In this document: piece by piece, positions 51,960-62,158 of the stretch
Layout of the letters: each line of letters begins with the position of its first letter
How positions within the stretch are numbered: position 1 is the stretch's first letter
Assembly: GCA_946902985.2 (NCBI GenBank)
Contig: OX336395.1
Coordinates: 291,705,065 to 291,769,064, forward strand
Direction: 5' to 3'
Source of the DNA: Meconema thalassinum
Lineage: Eukaryota > Arthropoda > Insecta > Orthoptera > Tettigoniidae
DNA length: 64,000 bases
The notes under the pieces: model-generated
The model's input: the letters and a program-made list of their open reading frames with translations, nothing else
Told to the model about the DNA's origin: nothing
The model's database searches: none
Made by a program: the position numbers and the translations under genes

Positions 51960-54316
51960 TATACCGTTGTCCGGTCCCAAGCCCGGAATGAGAAAGGAGG
52001 AGGGTTAGCTGGATTGGCAACCAGCTTGTAAAAACGGCTAACGCCGAGTGTTGAACGGCGGTAAATAACTCAACTCCCTAAGGTAGGCCAACGGCTTCGG
52101 GCGGAGGAGCCTTCTTAGGATTGGGTGTTGGCCCCCCCAGTGGAGGAAATGCCACTGAATTCCAATGTGTTGCGACCCAACAGCAAAGCAGGTGGAGGAG
52201 GAACCTTTTATTCTTAAGTTCAACGGCTGTGGACGTGGAAGAGGTCATGCCAGATGGATTGGCTCAACAGACTCAACATTGATGTCATTGCCCTGAGTGA
52301 AACCAGATTCGTGGGAGAATGAAAAATCATTGAGGCTTAATCAGGAAAGGAGGAAAATGAACGACGCATCCATGGTGTGGATTTTGCAGTAAAGACCAAA
52401 TTGGTGAATGATCATCGACTCGTTCCCATAGCAGTAAATGAAAGACTCATATTTTGAGTCTGCGGCGTTCCATTGCAGTTCTGGAGCAGGAAACTGCATG
52501 TCTCATGCTCTATGTGCCACAGTGAATGCCTCTAGGTCCATATTGTGTGGGTCACTCACTGGCAAGTTAGGATCCACCTTAAACAAATTCATGCCTATGG
52601 CATTCTCACCTGCTGTTTCTCTACAAGCCCAACGGCGATGGGATAAGGATGACGAAAGCAGGTTTGGGTAAACTTGAGGCTTCTAGTCTGGACCTGCACG
52701 TTGGCGGCAGATGTGTGATGGTCGCCTTCCTGTGACCTGTGACTACTCAGGGATCCGGTCCTGCATCTGTGACTGGGCAGGCCTACTTAGGATTACCGCT
52801 GCCCACCCTGAATGGGGAAGGCCCTAGAAAATGTGGGCTAAACATCGGTAGTCACTTCCAAAACCTGTCTGGGAAACCTCACTGAGAGGGTTACCCCAAC
52901 TTGCGGTCGAAATCAAGAAAGAAAGATATCTACGTTCATCACTATTGGTGCATGGAACGTCAGAACATTATTAGACAACGATAACAGAACAGAAAGGAGA
53001 ACAGCTGAACAGACTCAACATTGATGTCATTGCCCTGAGTGAAACCAGATTCGTGGGAGAATGAAAAATCATTGAGGCTTAATCAGGAAAGGAGGAAAAT
53101 GAACGACGCATCCATGGTGTGGATTTTGCAGTAAAGACCAAATTGGTGAATGATCATCGACTCGTTCCCATAGCAGTAAATGAAAGACTCATGACTCTCC
53201 GCATACCTCTTGAAGGAGGCAGGTTCATTACTCTCATCTCTTCATATGCCCCTACTCTTACGGATGACGAGGATTCTAAGAACCGCTTCTACAACCAACT
53301 GAACACAGTCCTCACTGAGGTGCCTGCTACAGACAAGCTTGCACTACAAGGAGATTTCAACGCCAGAGTGGGGAGGGACAGCCTCTTATGGGGAAAAGTC
53401 ATGGGTAAACATGGAATTGGGAACTGCAATGCTAATGGTCTGTTACTTCTTGGCCTGTGTTCTGAGCATGAGCTCTTTATCACCAATACCCAGTTCCAAC
53501 TGCCAAATTGCTTCAAGACTACATGGATGCACCAACGCTCAAAACATTGGCTTATGACTGATTATGTCATTACCCGACAGTGCGACAAGAGTGATGTCCT
53601 GAACACGAAAACAGCCCGGAATATTGATGACTGCTGGACAGACCATAAACTTCTAATTAGTCGATTCAGGATTTCTATCCATAAAAAGCCACGTACCCAT
53701 TTCATGAATCAAACAAGGAAGAAGTTAAACACCTCAAAGCTTCAACTTGATAGCATTGCCACAGAATACCAAAATCTCTGTTCTAGAACAACTAACTCAC
53801 AATCCAATCAACACAAAGGATGTAGAATGTGCATGGACCACACTTCAAAATATCATTACAGAGTCTGCACAGAAAGTCATTGGCTATGAGGAAAGGAAGA
53901 GACAAGACTGGTTTGAAAATAACAATGAGGAAATCTTGACCTCATCAAAGCTAAACGGGATGCCTATCTATCTGTTTCTGAAGATCCATCCTTCAGAGAG
54001 AATAAATTACATGTTCAAGAACTAAAACGGAAGTGTCGGTCTGAAATCAGGGAAATAGAGAACAACTGGTGGCAGCAAAAAGCTAAGGAACTTCAGAAAT
54101 TCTCTGATAGCAAGGACTTGCGCAACTTCTACACTGGACTGAAAGAGCTGTATGGACCGGTCCGATCATCATCAGGAACCTTGAAAGCTGTTGATAACTC
54201 CACCATTCTTACAGACAGCCAGGACATATTGAAAAGATGGAAGGAGTACTTCAGTTCACTCTTGAACCGCAGTTCTGCTGCTGCTGACGATTTTCTTCAG
54301 CATGTTCCTTAACATA
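51960..54316 (+). pseudogene. LINE6: 5' UTR and endonuclease region
   Basis: The leader (CCGGTCCCAAGCCCGGAATG, then GGCAACCAGCTTGTAAAAACGG) precedes the endonuclease. Its motifs are FITIGAWNVRTLLD (52935), IALSETRFVGE (53020), LISSYAPTLTDDED (53230), LALQGDFNARVGRDS (53340, catalytic GDFN), LMTDYVITRQ and WTDHKLLISR (53640). The linker MRNFYTGLKELYGPVRSSSG and KRWKEYFSSLLNRSS lead to RT. There are stops after GE near 53060 and a frameshift near 53760. A 187-bp part is duplicated upstream (52264-52450). RT continues at 55784 beyond a Tc1-like element. Confidence 0.9.
52451..52700. other. Foreign segment in the LINE6 leader
   Basis: Between the displaced copy of the endonuclease start and the resumed leader lies about 250 bp (from TTTTGAGTCTGCGGCG to TGGGTAAACTTGAGG). 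It contains an acceptor-like TTCCATTGCAG and no LINE motif. Origin unknown. Confidence 0.45.
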
Positions 54317-55781
54317 CACACATCAAAAAAAGTTTTGCATCACCTCGGTTCCAAGAGTTCCGGAACCTTTAAATACAAAGGGAATAGAGATCAACACAAA
54401 CAACATTTCAGCTCGTTTTATTGCTCATGAGACCCACACATTGCATGTTGTACCATCATACAGCTAGACTTTCAGCATTTGTGGTCCAGATTGCAGTACA
54501 CACCACTACCTCTAATACCCAGTAGCACGTCCTCTTGCATTGATGCATGCCTGTATTCGTCGTGGCATACTATCCACAAGTTCATCAAGACACTGTTGGT
54601 CCAAATTGTCCCACTCCTCAACGACAATTCGGCGTAAATCTCTCAGAGTGGTTGGTGGGTCAAGACGTCCATAAACAGCCCTTTTCAACATATCCCAGGC
54701 ATGTTCGATAGGGTTCATGTCTGGCGAACATGCTGGCCACTGTAGTCGAGCGATGTCGTTATCTTGAAGGAACGCATTCACAAGATGTGCACGATGAGGT
54801 CGAGAATTGTCGTCCATGAAGACAAATGCCTCTCCAATATTCTGCCGATATGGTTGTACTATGGGTCGGAGGATGTCATTCAGGTATCGTAAAGCCGTTT
54901 CGGAGCCTTCCATGACCACCAGTGGCGTACGTCGGCCCCACATAATGCCACCCCAAAACATCAGGGAACCACCACCTTGCTGCACTCGCTGGACAGTGTG
55001 TCTAAGACGTTCAGCCTGACCAGGGTGCCTCCAAACACGTCTCGGACGATTGTCTGGTTGAAGGCATATGCGACACTCATCGGTGAAGAAAACGTGATGC
55101 CAATTCCGTGGGGTCCATTCAGCATGTTGTTGGGCCCATCTGTACCGCGCTGCATGGTGTCGGGGTTGCAAAGCTGGACCTCGCCATGGACGTCGGGAGT
55201 GAAGTTGCGCATCATGCAGCCTATTGCGCACAGTTTGAGTTGAAACACGACGTCCTGTGGCTGAACGAAACGCATTATTCAACATGGTGGCATTGCTGTC
55301 AGGGTTCCTCCGAGCGGCAATCCGTAAGTAGCGGTCATCCACTACTGTAGTAGCCCTTCGGCGGCCTGAGCGAGGCCTGTCATCGACAGTTCCTGTATCT
55401 CTGTACCTCCTCCATGTCCGAACAACATCGCTTTGGTTCACTCTGAGACGCCTGGAAACTTCCCTTGTTGAGAGCCCTTCTTGACACAAAGTAACAATGC
55501 GGACGCGATCGAACTGCGGTATTGACCTTCTAGGCATGGTAGAACTACAGACAACATGAGCAGCGTACCTTCGTCCTGGTGGAATGACTGGAACTGATCG
55601 GCTGTCGTACCCCCTCCGTCTAATAGGCCCTGCTCATGCATGGTTGTTTACATCTTTGAGCAGTTTTAGTGACATCTATGAACAGTCAAAGGGACTGTAT
55701 CTTGGATACAATATACACAGTCAACGTCTATATGCCGGAGATCTGGGAACCGAGGTGATGCAAAACTTTTTTTGATGTGTG
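54317..55781 (-). mobile_element. Tc1-like transposon, structurally intact
   Basis: The TIRs, beginning CACACATCAAAAAAAG, are perfect over 36 bp at both ends. TA duplicates lie at 54315-54316 and 55782-55783. It contains a single uninterrupted 341-codon transposase frame. Inserted into LINE6 between endonuclease and RT, it is younger than LINE6's inactivating mutations or of similar age. Confidence 0.95.
54512..55537 (-). CDS. Tc1-like transposase, 341 aa, apparently intact
   Basis: A DDE transposase that would cut and paste the element by binding its TIRs. N-terminal paired-like HTH: IPQFDRVRIVTLCQEGLSTR, VSRRLRVNQSDVVRTWRRY, then GRRRATT (AT-hook-like GRRR motif). Catalytic residues: first Asp in HHVFFTDECRICL, second in EAFVFMDDNSRPHRA, Glu in SPDMNPIEHAWDML, matching a DD34E spacing; FWGGIMW and GGGSLMFW are family motifs. 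Full usual length (about 340 aa), no stop. Met at 55537 starts MPRRSIPQFD, the standard family start. No intron. This is the best candidate for a currently functional gene here. Confidence 0.95.
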   Translation of the reverse strand: MPRRSIPQFDRVRIVTLCQEGLSTREVSRRLRVNQSDVVRTWRRYRDTGTVDDRPRSGRRRATTVVDDRYLRIAARRNPDSNATMLNNAFRSATGRRVSTQTVRNRLHDAQLHSRRPWRGPALQPRHHAARYRWAQQHAEWTPRNWHHVFFTDECRICLQPDNRPRRVWRHPGQAERLRHTVQRVQQGGGSLMFWGGIMWGRRTPLVVMEGSETALRYLNDILRPIVQPYRQNIGEAFVFMDDNSRPHRAHLVNAFLQDNDIARLQWPACSPDMNPIEHAWDMLKRAVYGRLDPPTTLRDLRRIVVEEWDNLDQQCLDELVDSMPRRIQACINARGRATGY

Positions 55782-55783
55782 TA

Positions 55784-57668
55784 TTTCCCAACCCTGGATG
55801 GACACTCCTCCAAACTTTAAAGAGTTTATCAAAGCTCTCAGCAGAATGAAAACAGGGAAGGCTCCAGGATCGGACAACATTCCCCTTGAACACATTCAAT
55901 GTGGAGGCTTACCTCTAAAAACCAGGCTTTTCTATCTGATTCTTCTAATTTGGGAAACCAAAAATGTTCCTGCTAACCTGAAAAACTCCAGAATAGTTAC
56001 AATCTTCAAGAAAGGTGATCGCGGTATCTGTGGCAACTACCGTGGTATTTCCCTGCTTGCCATAGCTGGGAAAATATTTGCTCGAATCTTACTAAATCGA
56101 CTTCAGGTTGTTTCGGAGAAGTTACTACCTGAATCTCAGTGTGGATTTCGGGCCTCTCGTGGTACAAACGACATGATCTTCTGCGCAAAACAACTCCAAG
56201 AGAAGTGCAGGGAACAAATTACACCTCTGTTCTTGGTGTTCTATGACCTAGAGAGGGCCATTGATACGGTTCCTCGTAGCGCTATGTGGATGGTTTTTAG
56301 GCGCTTTGGATGCCCCTAACATTTTGTTAGTTTGATCCAAGCTCTTCATGATGGCATGGTTGGCCAGGTATTATATCAGAATGATATCTCAGAGGAATTT
56401 CCAATTACAAATGGGCTCAAGCAAGGATGTGTACTTGCACCTACACTTTTTGCCCTGTACCTGGCAGCTATGCATTATGAGACATCGCCTGAAAACAACT
56501 CAGGTGTGGAAATTAAATATCGGTATGATGGGGGGGGCTCTTCAACCAGGGTAGACTCTGCTCCAAAAGATTAACCTATTCCACTCGGGTCACAGAATTG
56601 CAATATGCAGATGACAATGCTTCTCCTGCCCACACACCAGAAGAGCTTCAGCAGTCGGCCAACTGTTTCAACAGACCTTATGAACGTTTTGGCCTGACTG
56701 TCAACATTCAGAAAACCAAAGTGCTAACTCAGCCTGCTCCTGGAACCATCTCCCCAGATGTTGATATCAACATATCTGGCTCAGCTCTAGAAAAGGTGGA
56801 ACACTTCTCGTACCTTGGTAGTATTCTATCAGCGAAATGTACCTCTTAGAAGGACGTGGAAAACAGAATGCAGGCTGCCCATGTGGCTTTTGGACGTCTC
56901 TCACATCGTGTGTTTCTGAACAAAGATCTAAGTATCTGCACGAAAGTATTAGTGTACCAAACTGTTGTTATTTCTACGCTACTCTACGGATGTGAAACCT
57001 GGACCCTATATCGCCAGGACATCAAGAAACTGGAACGCTTTCATCAATAAAAACTTGGATCAATCTTGAACATCAAATAGGTCGACTATGTAACTAATAT
57101 AGCAGTCCTTGAGAAAGCAATGATAAACAGTATTGAAGCCTCCATTGTTGGTCATCGGCTTAAATGGGCAGGCCATATCCATCGTATGAGTGACAGCAGA
57201 CAACCTCGGCAAATCTTGTATAGTGAACTTAACACTGGCAAGAGGCCATGTGGTGCTCCTTAAAAGTGATATAAAGACCAACTCAAGCAGACCATGAGAA
57301 GAGAAGAGATAAACCCAAATACTTGGCATACTCTTGCACTGGATCGCCCTCGCTGGCGTGCTACCATCTCGGCTGCAGTTGCACAGTTTGAGTAGGAACG
57401 TCGAAGACAGGAATCGGAAATTCGCCAGAGGAAGAAGATACGTCAAACACTACCACGTCCTCCACCCTCCATCGGATGCAACATATGTGGTCGCATGTTC
57501 TATGCAAGAACTGGCCTGATAGCCATCAGCGCGATCTTCATCGCCTGGACTAAGGATTATGGAACTGCAGGCGAGAAGCGTAAACTCGGATACGAGTATC
57601 GGCCGACGACAACACACATAGACACCGCACTGTAATTGCAATTAATTAATTTCTCGGAAACGACTGAG
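55784..57668 (+). pseudogene. LINE6: reverse transcriptase and C-terminal zinc finger
   Basis: Continues LINE6: MKTGKAPGSDNIPLEHIQCG, SRIVTIFKKGDRG, NYRGISLLAIAGKIFARILL, CGFRASRGTNDMIF, FLVFYDLERAIDTVPR, a stop near 56320, GLKQGCVLAPTLFALYLAAM, QYADDNASPAHTPEELQ (YADD), VEHFSYLGSILSAK, TLLYGCETWTLYRQ, then degraded GHRLKWAGHIHRM and near the end CNICGRMFYARTGL, a C2H2-like finger. Multiple stops and shifts make it dead. The family is the RTE-like group often mislabelled craniofacial development protein 2. Confidence 0.9.
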
Positions 57669-57879
57669 AAGCCATGTCCTACGCGTGTACTAAAGATGTT
57701 TCGAATCGGTGTGGGGCAGATGGTTTAATAAATGTAGCTGTTAAGGGAGCAGCTGTAGATGTGGATGTAGCTTGTAGATGTGGATGTAGCTTGTAGAATA
57801 GTAGGTGTATGTGTGCACACTTCTTAAGGGTGCTATGCGCCCTTAGATGTGTAACACCCATGCATCGTATCCTCCACTT

Positions 57880-58096
57880 GTAAGAAGTACATCAACCTGG
57901 ATGTCAGAGGGAAGAGACCAAGAGGAAGACCAAGGAGACGATGGATAGAGACAGTTTGATTAGAGGTGGAGAAGAATGGTTTTAACTGGGACGATGTCCA
58001 AGAACAAATGATTTACCAAGATCGGGCAAGATGGAGAGCGCTTGTTTGCCACACCCGGGAAACAGGAGATGTAAAATGAAGACCATGATGATGATG
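57880..58096 (+). pseudogene. LINE 3' end fragment
   Basis: LDVRGKRPRGRPRRRWIETV then, after a stop, ARWRALVCHTRETGDVK and an (ATG)n tail at about 58083-58096. It is the ATC/ATG-tailed lineage again, only the last about 200 bp. Between 57669 and 57880 an 18-bp GTAGATGTGGATGTAGCTT tandem pair is the only notable item. Confidence 0.78.
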
Positions 58097-58099
58097 TCA

Positions 58100-58480
58100 T
58101 TTTTGTCGATATTGATATCGCGAAATATGTTCCAGTATTTCCACCCTAAAATACTAAATACCATGAAAATGCTGCTAATAAGATTTTTTTAAATATTTAC
58201 TTTGAAATTAATTAAAATAGTTCCACTATCTGGCGTTAGATAGCAAATAAGAACTCTTATATATAAATGTTTCATAAGATACGGGAAAACGAAGTCTCTT
58301 CTCCAACTTAATTGGTTGAAGTCGTGAAAACTCTACTAATACTTGGGGGACAACATAAGTTTCACGAGTTAGTGAGAAAAGAACTATTGTAACCTTGGAG
58401 AATATTTGTTGAAGTATAGGTTAGGTATTAAACACACATTCATTTGAGTTTTTGTTCTTTCAAAAATAATAATAATAATA
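58100..58480. other. Stretch with no gene recognised
   Basis: AT-rich with an (AAT)n run at about 58467-58480. Confidence 0.35.
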
Positions 58481-58489
58481 ACTGGAATA

Positions 58490-58841
58490 AATGTAGAAAA
58501 AATCTCTGCGACCATGAGGAAACGAAGGCTAATATTTATTGGGCACATGTACAGATTGGACAAATCCAGATTAACCAAGCAGTTATTTGACTACTTCTGG
58601 AACAACAAAAACAACTACATCATGGATTAAAGAAACTCTTAAAGTCCTTGAAAGATCTAACATCCCAAAGGCCCAAATGTTGGAAAGGGATACGTTTCGA
58701 AACAGTACACACAATGTGGAAGGGTTTCATGACGAGAGACGAGCTACAAAGACCGGAAGAGCTTGGACGACCGAACAACGGCAGCAGCACAGCGATCGTA
58801 TGAAGGAATACCGGAGGCAGAGGAAATTACAACTGAAATAG
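58490..58841 (+). pseudogene. LINE C-terminal fragment, head-to-tail with the next LINE
   Basis: KRRLIFIGHMYRLDKSRLTK, then SWIKETLKVLERSNIPKAQM, RDTFRNSTHNVEGF and RQQHSDRMKEYRRQRKL before a stop at 58841. This is the terminal part of an APE-type LINE polyprotein. It is immediately followed by what looks like the 5' leader of another LINE. Confidence 0.75.
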
Positions 58842-58844
58842 TGA

Positions 58845-60790
58845 AATTTCTTTAAAGAACCAGAGGAACTGGGAAATGCCTTTCGGTCCCCGTTTCAATG
58901 ATGGTGAAATCCTGACCTTTACCTCCCCGTGCTAGAGAGGGGGCAACGACTACATTTATAATAATAATTTCTGTTATGCAGGCGGCTAACGAATGAAGGG
59001 ACCGAACATCTCCCGGTATAAGGAGATCCCCTATACCTTGCTCCAACACTCATTCTGAGAATGGAGGATTAGGTATAGAATCGGGCCACTATTGTCCATG
59101 GGATAAGAAATTATCTCTGAAGGCTGAGGAACCAATTCTGGTCAACGGCATTAGTATGCAGAAGGCAACGGGAAACCACTGCATTCAAGATCCTCAAGGA
59201 TATCCCTATAAATTCACATAGCAATGGCTCAGTTCAATGCAAAATTATTCCCCCAATCGGATCTCCGGGGGGAATGTTGCGAACGCTGCTATGAATGATT
59301 ATGTTCTTGACAGCTCTCGAAATATCAACATATATGACAACAATGTACGAATTGCTATTTGGAATGTTCGAAGTTTGTATATGGCTGGAAAACTTGCCAA
59401 CGTGGAGGCAGACAGATGTAGATTGAAAATTGACATCATTGGACTGAGTGAGGTAAGATGGCCTGGATCTGGAATTCAAAACACAGAGGAAGGATGCTTG
59501 TGCTTCTCTGCAGGCGAGGACAACAGTCACAGATACGGAGTTGCCATACTTATTTCATCATTAGTTGCAAAATCAGTTTTGGATTTCTTACCACTGAGTG
59601 ATCGGGTAATATTATTGAGGTTCCAAACATCGCATCGGATCATGAACATTATTCAGATCCTTGCGCCGACTGCCGATAAAGATGATGAAGAAATAGAATT
59701 ATTTTATGACACCTTAGAAGAGGCAGGTAGAGAAAACAATGGTCATGGGTGATTTTAACTCAAAAGTCGGAACAGGTGCTGGAGGTAATACAGTAGGAAG
59801 TTACGGTCTTCGTGAACGAAATTTGAGGGGAGACAGACTAATACAATTTTGTATAGAACATGATTTATTAGTTTTCAACACTTCCTTCAAACTTCCTCCT
59901 AGGCGATTATACACATGGACATCACCTGCTAATAGTGATGAAAAGATCATTAGGAACCAAATTGATTTCATTTTGGTGAATAAACCATTAAGGAAGTATG
60001 TAACATCTGTGAAAACATATCCTGGTGCTGATATAAATAGTGATCACAATCCACTTGTACTAAACCTTAAAATGCTACGTTTGGGGAAAGCTAAGAGGAT
60101 TATTAAACTTGCAAAGTGCATAGATATTAGAAAATTAACACTTCCTGAAACAAGAACCTATATTGGAAATGCTCTGGAAGAGAAAATGGAAATGATAAGA
60201 AGCACTGGACCAATAGAAGTGGAATCTACTTGGAATTCTCTAAAAGAGAGTAAAATTGAAATTCAGGAAAATAACATCAGACACAGCTTCAACAACAAAC
60301 GACAGTCCTGGATGACAGATGAAATTCTGGCTCTTGTGAATGAAAGAAGGAAATATAAAATCATTCAAATAAAGTGTAAAGAAATATGATTATTTTAACT
60401 TGCATAAGAAAGTGAAAGAACTTAGTGGTTTGTAGCGGAAACAATATGGTCAAATTCTGAGAAATGGCAATAATGAAATCATCACGGATATCGAAGGGAA
60501 ACTCAAAAGATGGAAAGAATATATTGATACTCTTTTCCATGATAAAAGAAATGATCCTCCTTCACCTGATGAAAGAATAAATTACCCTGGTCCTGGAATA
60601 ACAACAAGAGAAGTTGTGCGTTCTGTCAAACTTCAAAAGAATGCCAAAGACACAAGGCCTGATGGAGTTTATGCTGAAGTTCTTAATGATTGAACAAGAA
60701 TCTACCGGCCTTAATATCCTAACATCCCTGTTCAATAAAATATATATTTCTGGAGTTATACCATCTGATTGTTTGAAATCAACCTTCATA
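58845..60790 (+). pseudogene. LINE7: leader, endonuclease and RT start, 3'-truncated
   Basis: The leader (58845-59236) contains GGCAACGGGAAACCACTGC. Endonuclease frames: VRIAIWNVRSLYMAGKLANV (59345), IDIIGLSEVRWPGSG (59430), then after a frameshift at about 59740 VMGDFNSKVGTGAGG (catalytic GDFN), RNQIDFILV and INSDHNPLVLNLKM (60035). The linker continues to 60389, with decayed RT-start codons KRWKEYIDTLF and NAKDTRPDGVYAEVL to about 60690 and GVIPSDC. RT proper and the 3' end are missing, the reverse of usual LINE truncation, so a deletion or rearrangement is likely. Confidence 0.88.
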
Positions 60791-60799
60791 CTGTACCAG

Positions 60800-62155
60800 T
60801 ATTTCCTGTAGCAACAGGTCACATGTATTTTTAAGAAGCGAATATTTCACTTCTATGTGCAGATTTCAACTTCCAGTTGAGAATTACAACAAGCAAGACG
60901 CGAGCTTACGGGAATTGAATAGGCAACCCTGCTACGCAGCAGAAGTGACGTTTCGGTCAGTCCTTGGTGACCCAAATCACATATGTTTTCGAAGGACGAG
61001 TTCGCTCATAAGATGGCTGCTCTACAACCGCGACATGAAACTTGCAAATATTAACATTTACAGAGATCACAGAGGGGATCTACGACATAGGATTATAATG
61101 ATATATAATAAGGAGTGATTTAAATACATTTACGAAGTTACAGATGCATTTATAACGTTAACAGGTGTTTATAGCATTGATAGTATGCAGCTTCGATTTA
61201 TATCGACCGGAGAGCAGAGGATCATGGGAGAAATCCAGTACAGCTGAGGCGAGCTCTGTATTTAGACAGATACTCACATCTTGATTCTGTTACGACAACA
61301 AGTCTCAAATATCATTGAAATTGTGCGCTTTGTAAAGTCCGGCACGGGAATAGTGTTTTACTGCATTCAGGCAGGCACGGCCGCGAAGAACATGGGACGA
61401 TCGCATAGCCCAGTGTTAACGCAGTTCGGTCAAGAAAAGTGTCGCAAATGAACACTGTGCTTCTGATAAACTTTTCGTTAACTTGTACGCTACTTCGAGT
61501 GAACTTATATTATTATCCAGCTATCAACGAACTATACTGCAATGTTATACAGTACTGAGTTGAGGGGAATAGTCAACCAGTATAATTTGAGTGTAGTTAT
61601 GAGTTGCTAAAGCAACCATAAGGAATGCAACACATAAGCAGGATTTAGATTCTAACAGTGACCGGTGCTTGGTAATGGGATACATAAGCAGACGTATATA
61701 TAAAAGAAGACTGAAGGAGTTCATGGAATGATACTGAGATAATTACCACTACTATGATGGATCTTCAAACAAGAGAGGAGGTGTCAACTAACTCTTCACT
61801 ACAGACCTATCCAGGCGGGTACGTGAGACGGGTTTTGAGTTACGGACCAATACTTCAACTTCTCAACGCCGAGGATGACGGTTCGGTCTCAACATGCATT
61901 TACTCACATCAAGACGACATTAGGTAGATGGGAAATTTCGTTATTAGTAGACGGTATGAATCATGTCATATCTGTAGATTGCCGTTTTCACCATTTTTAT
62001 TTAGTATCTTGAAAAATGGACTTGAAGATTAAACTTGACATTTCTGTTTGATAGTCTATTTTAAGTTTTGATCTGATAACGGTTGCAGTTAAGTAGTCAA
62101 TTTTTGTGTAGATAATCTCTTTTGTAATTTTAGTTAACCAACTATTGACTTACTT
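60800..62155. other. Stretch with no gene recognised
   Basis: About 1.35 kb without transposon domains, TIRs or tRNA boxes that I can see. An 87-codon frame at 60855-61118 has no known domain. It could be a non-coding part of an unrecognised retroelement or unique host DNA. Confidence 0.35.
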
Positions 62156-62158
62156 GAC

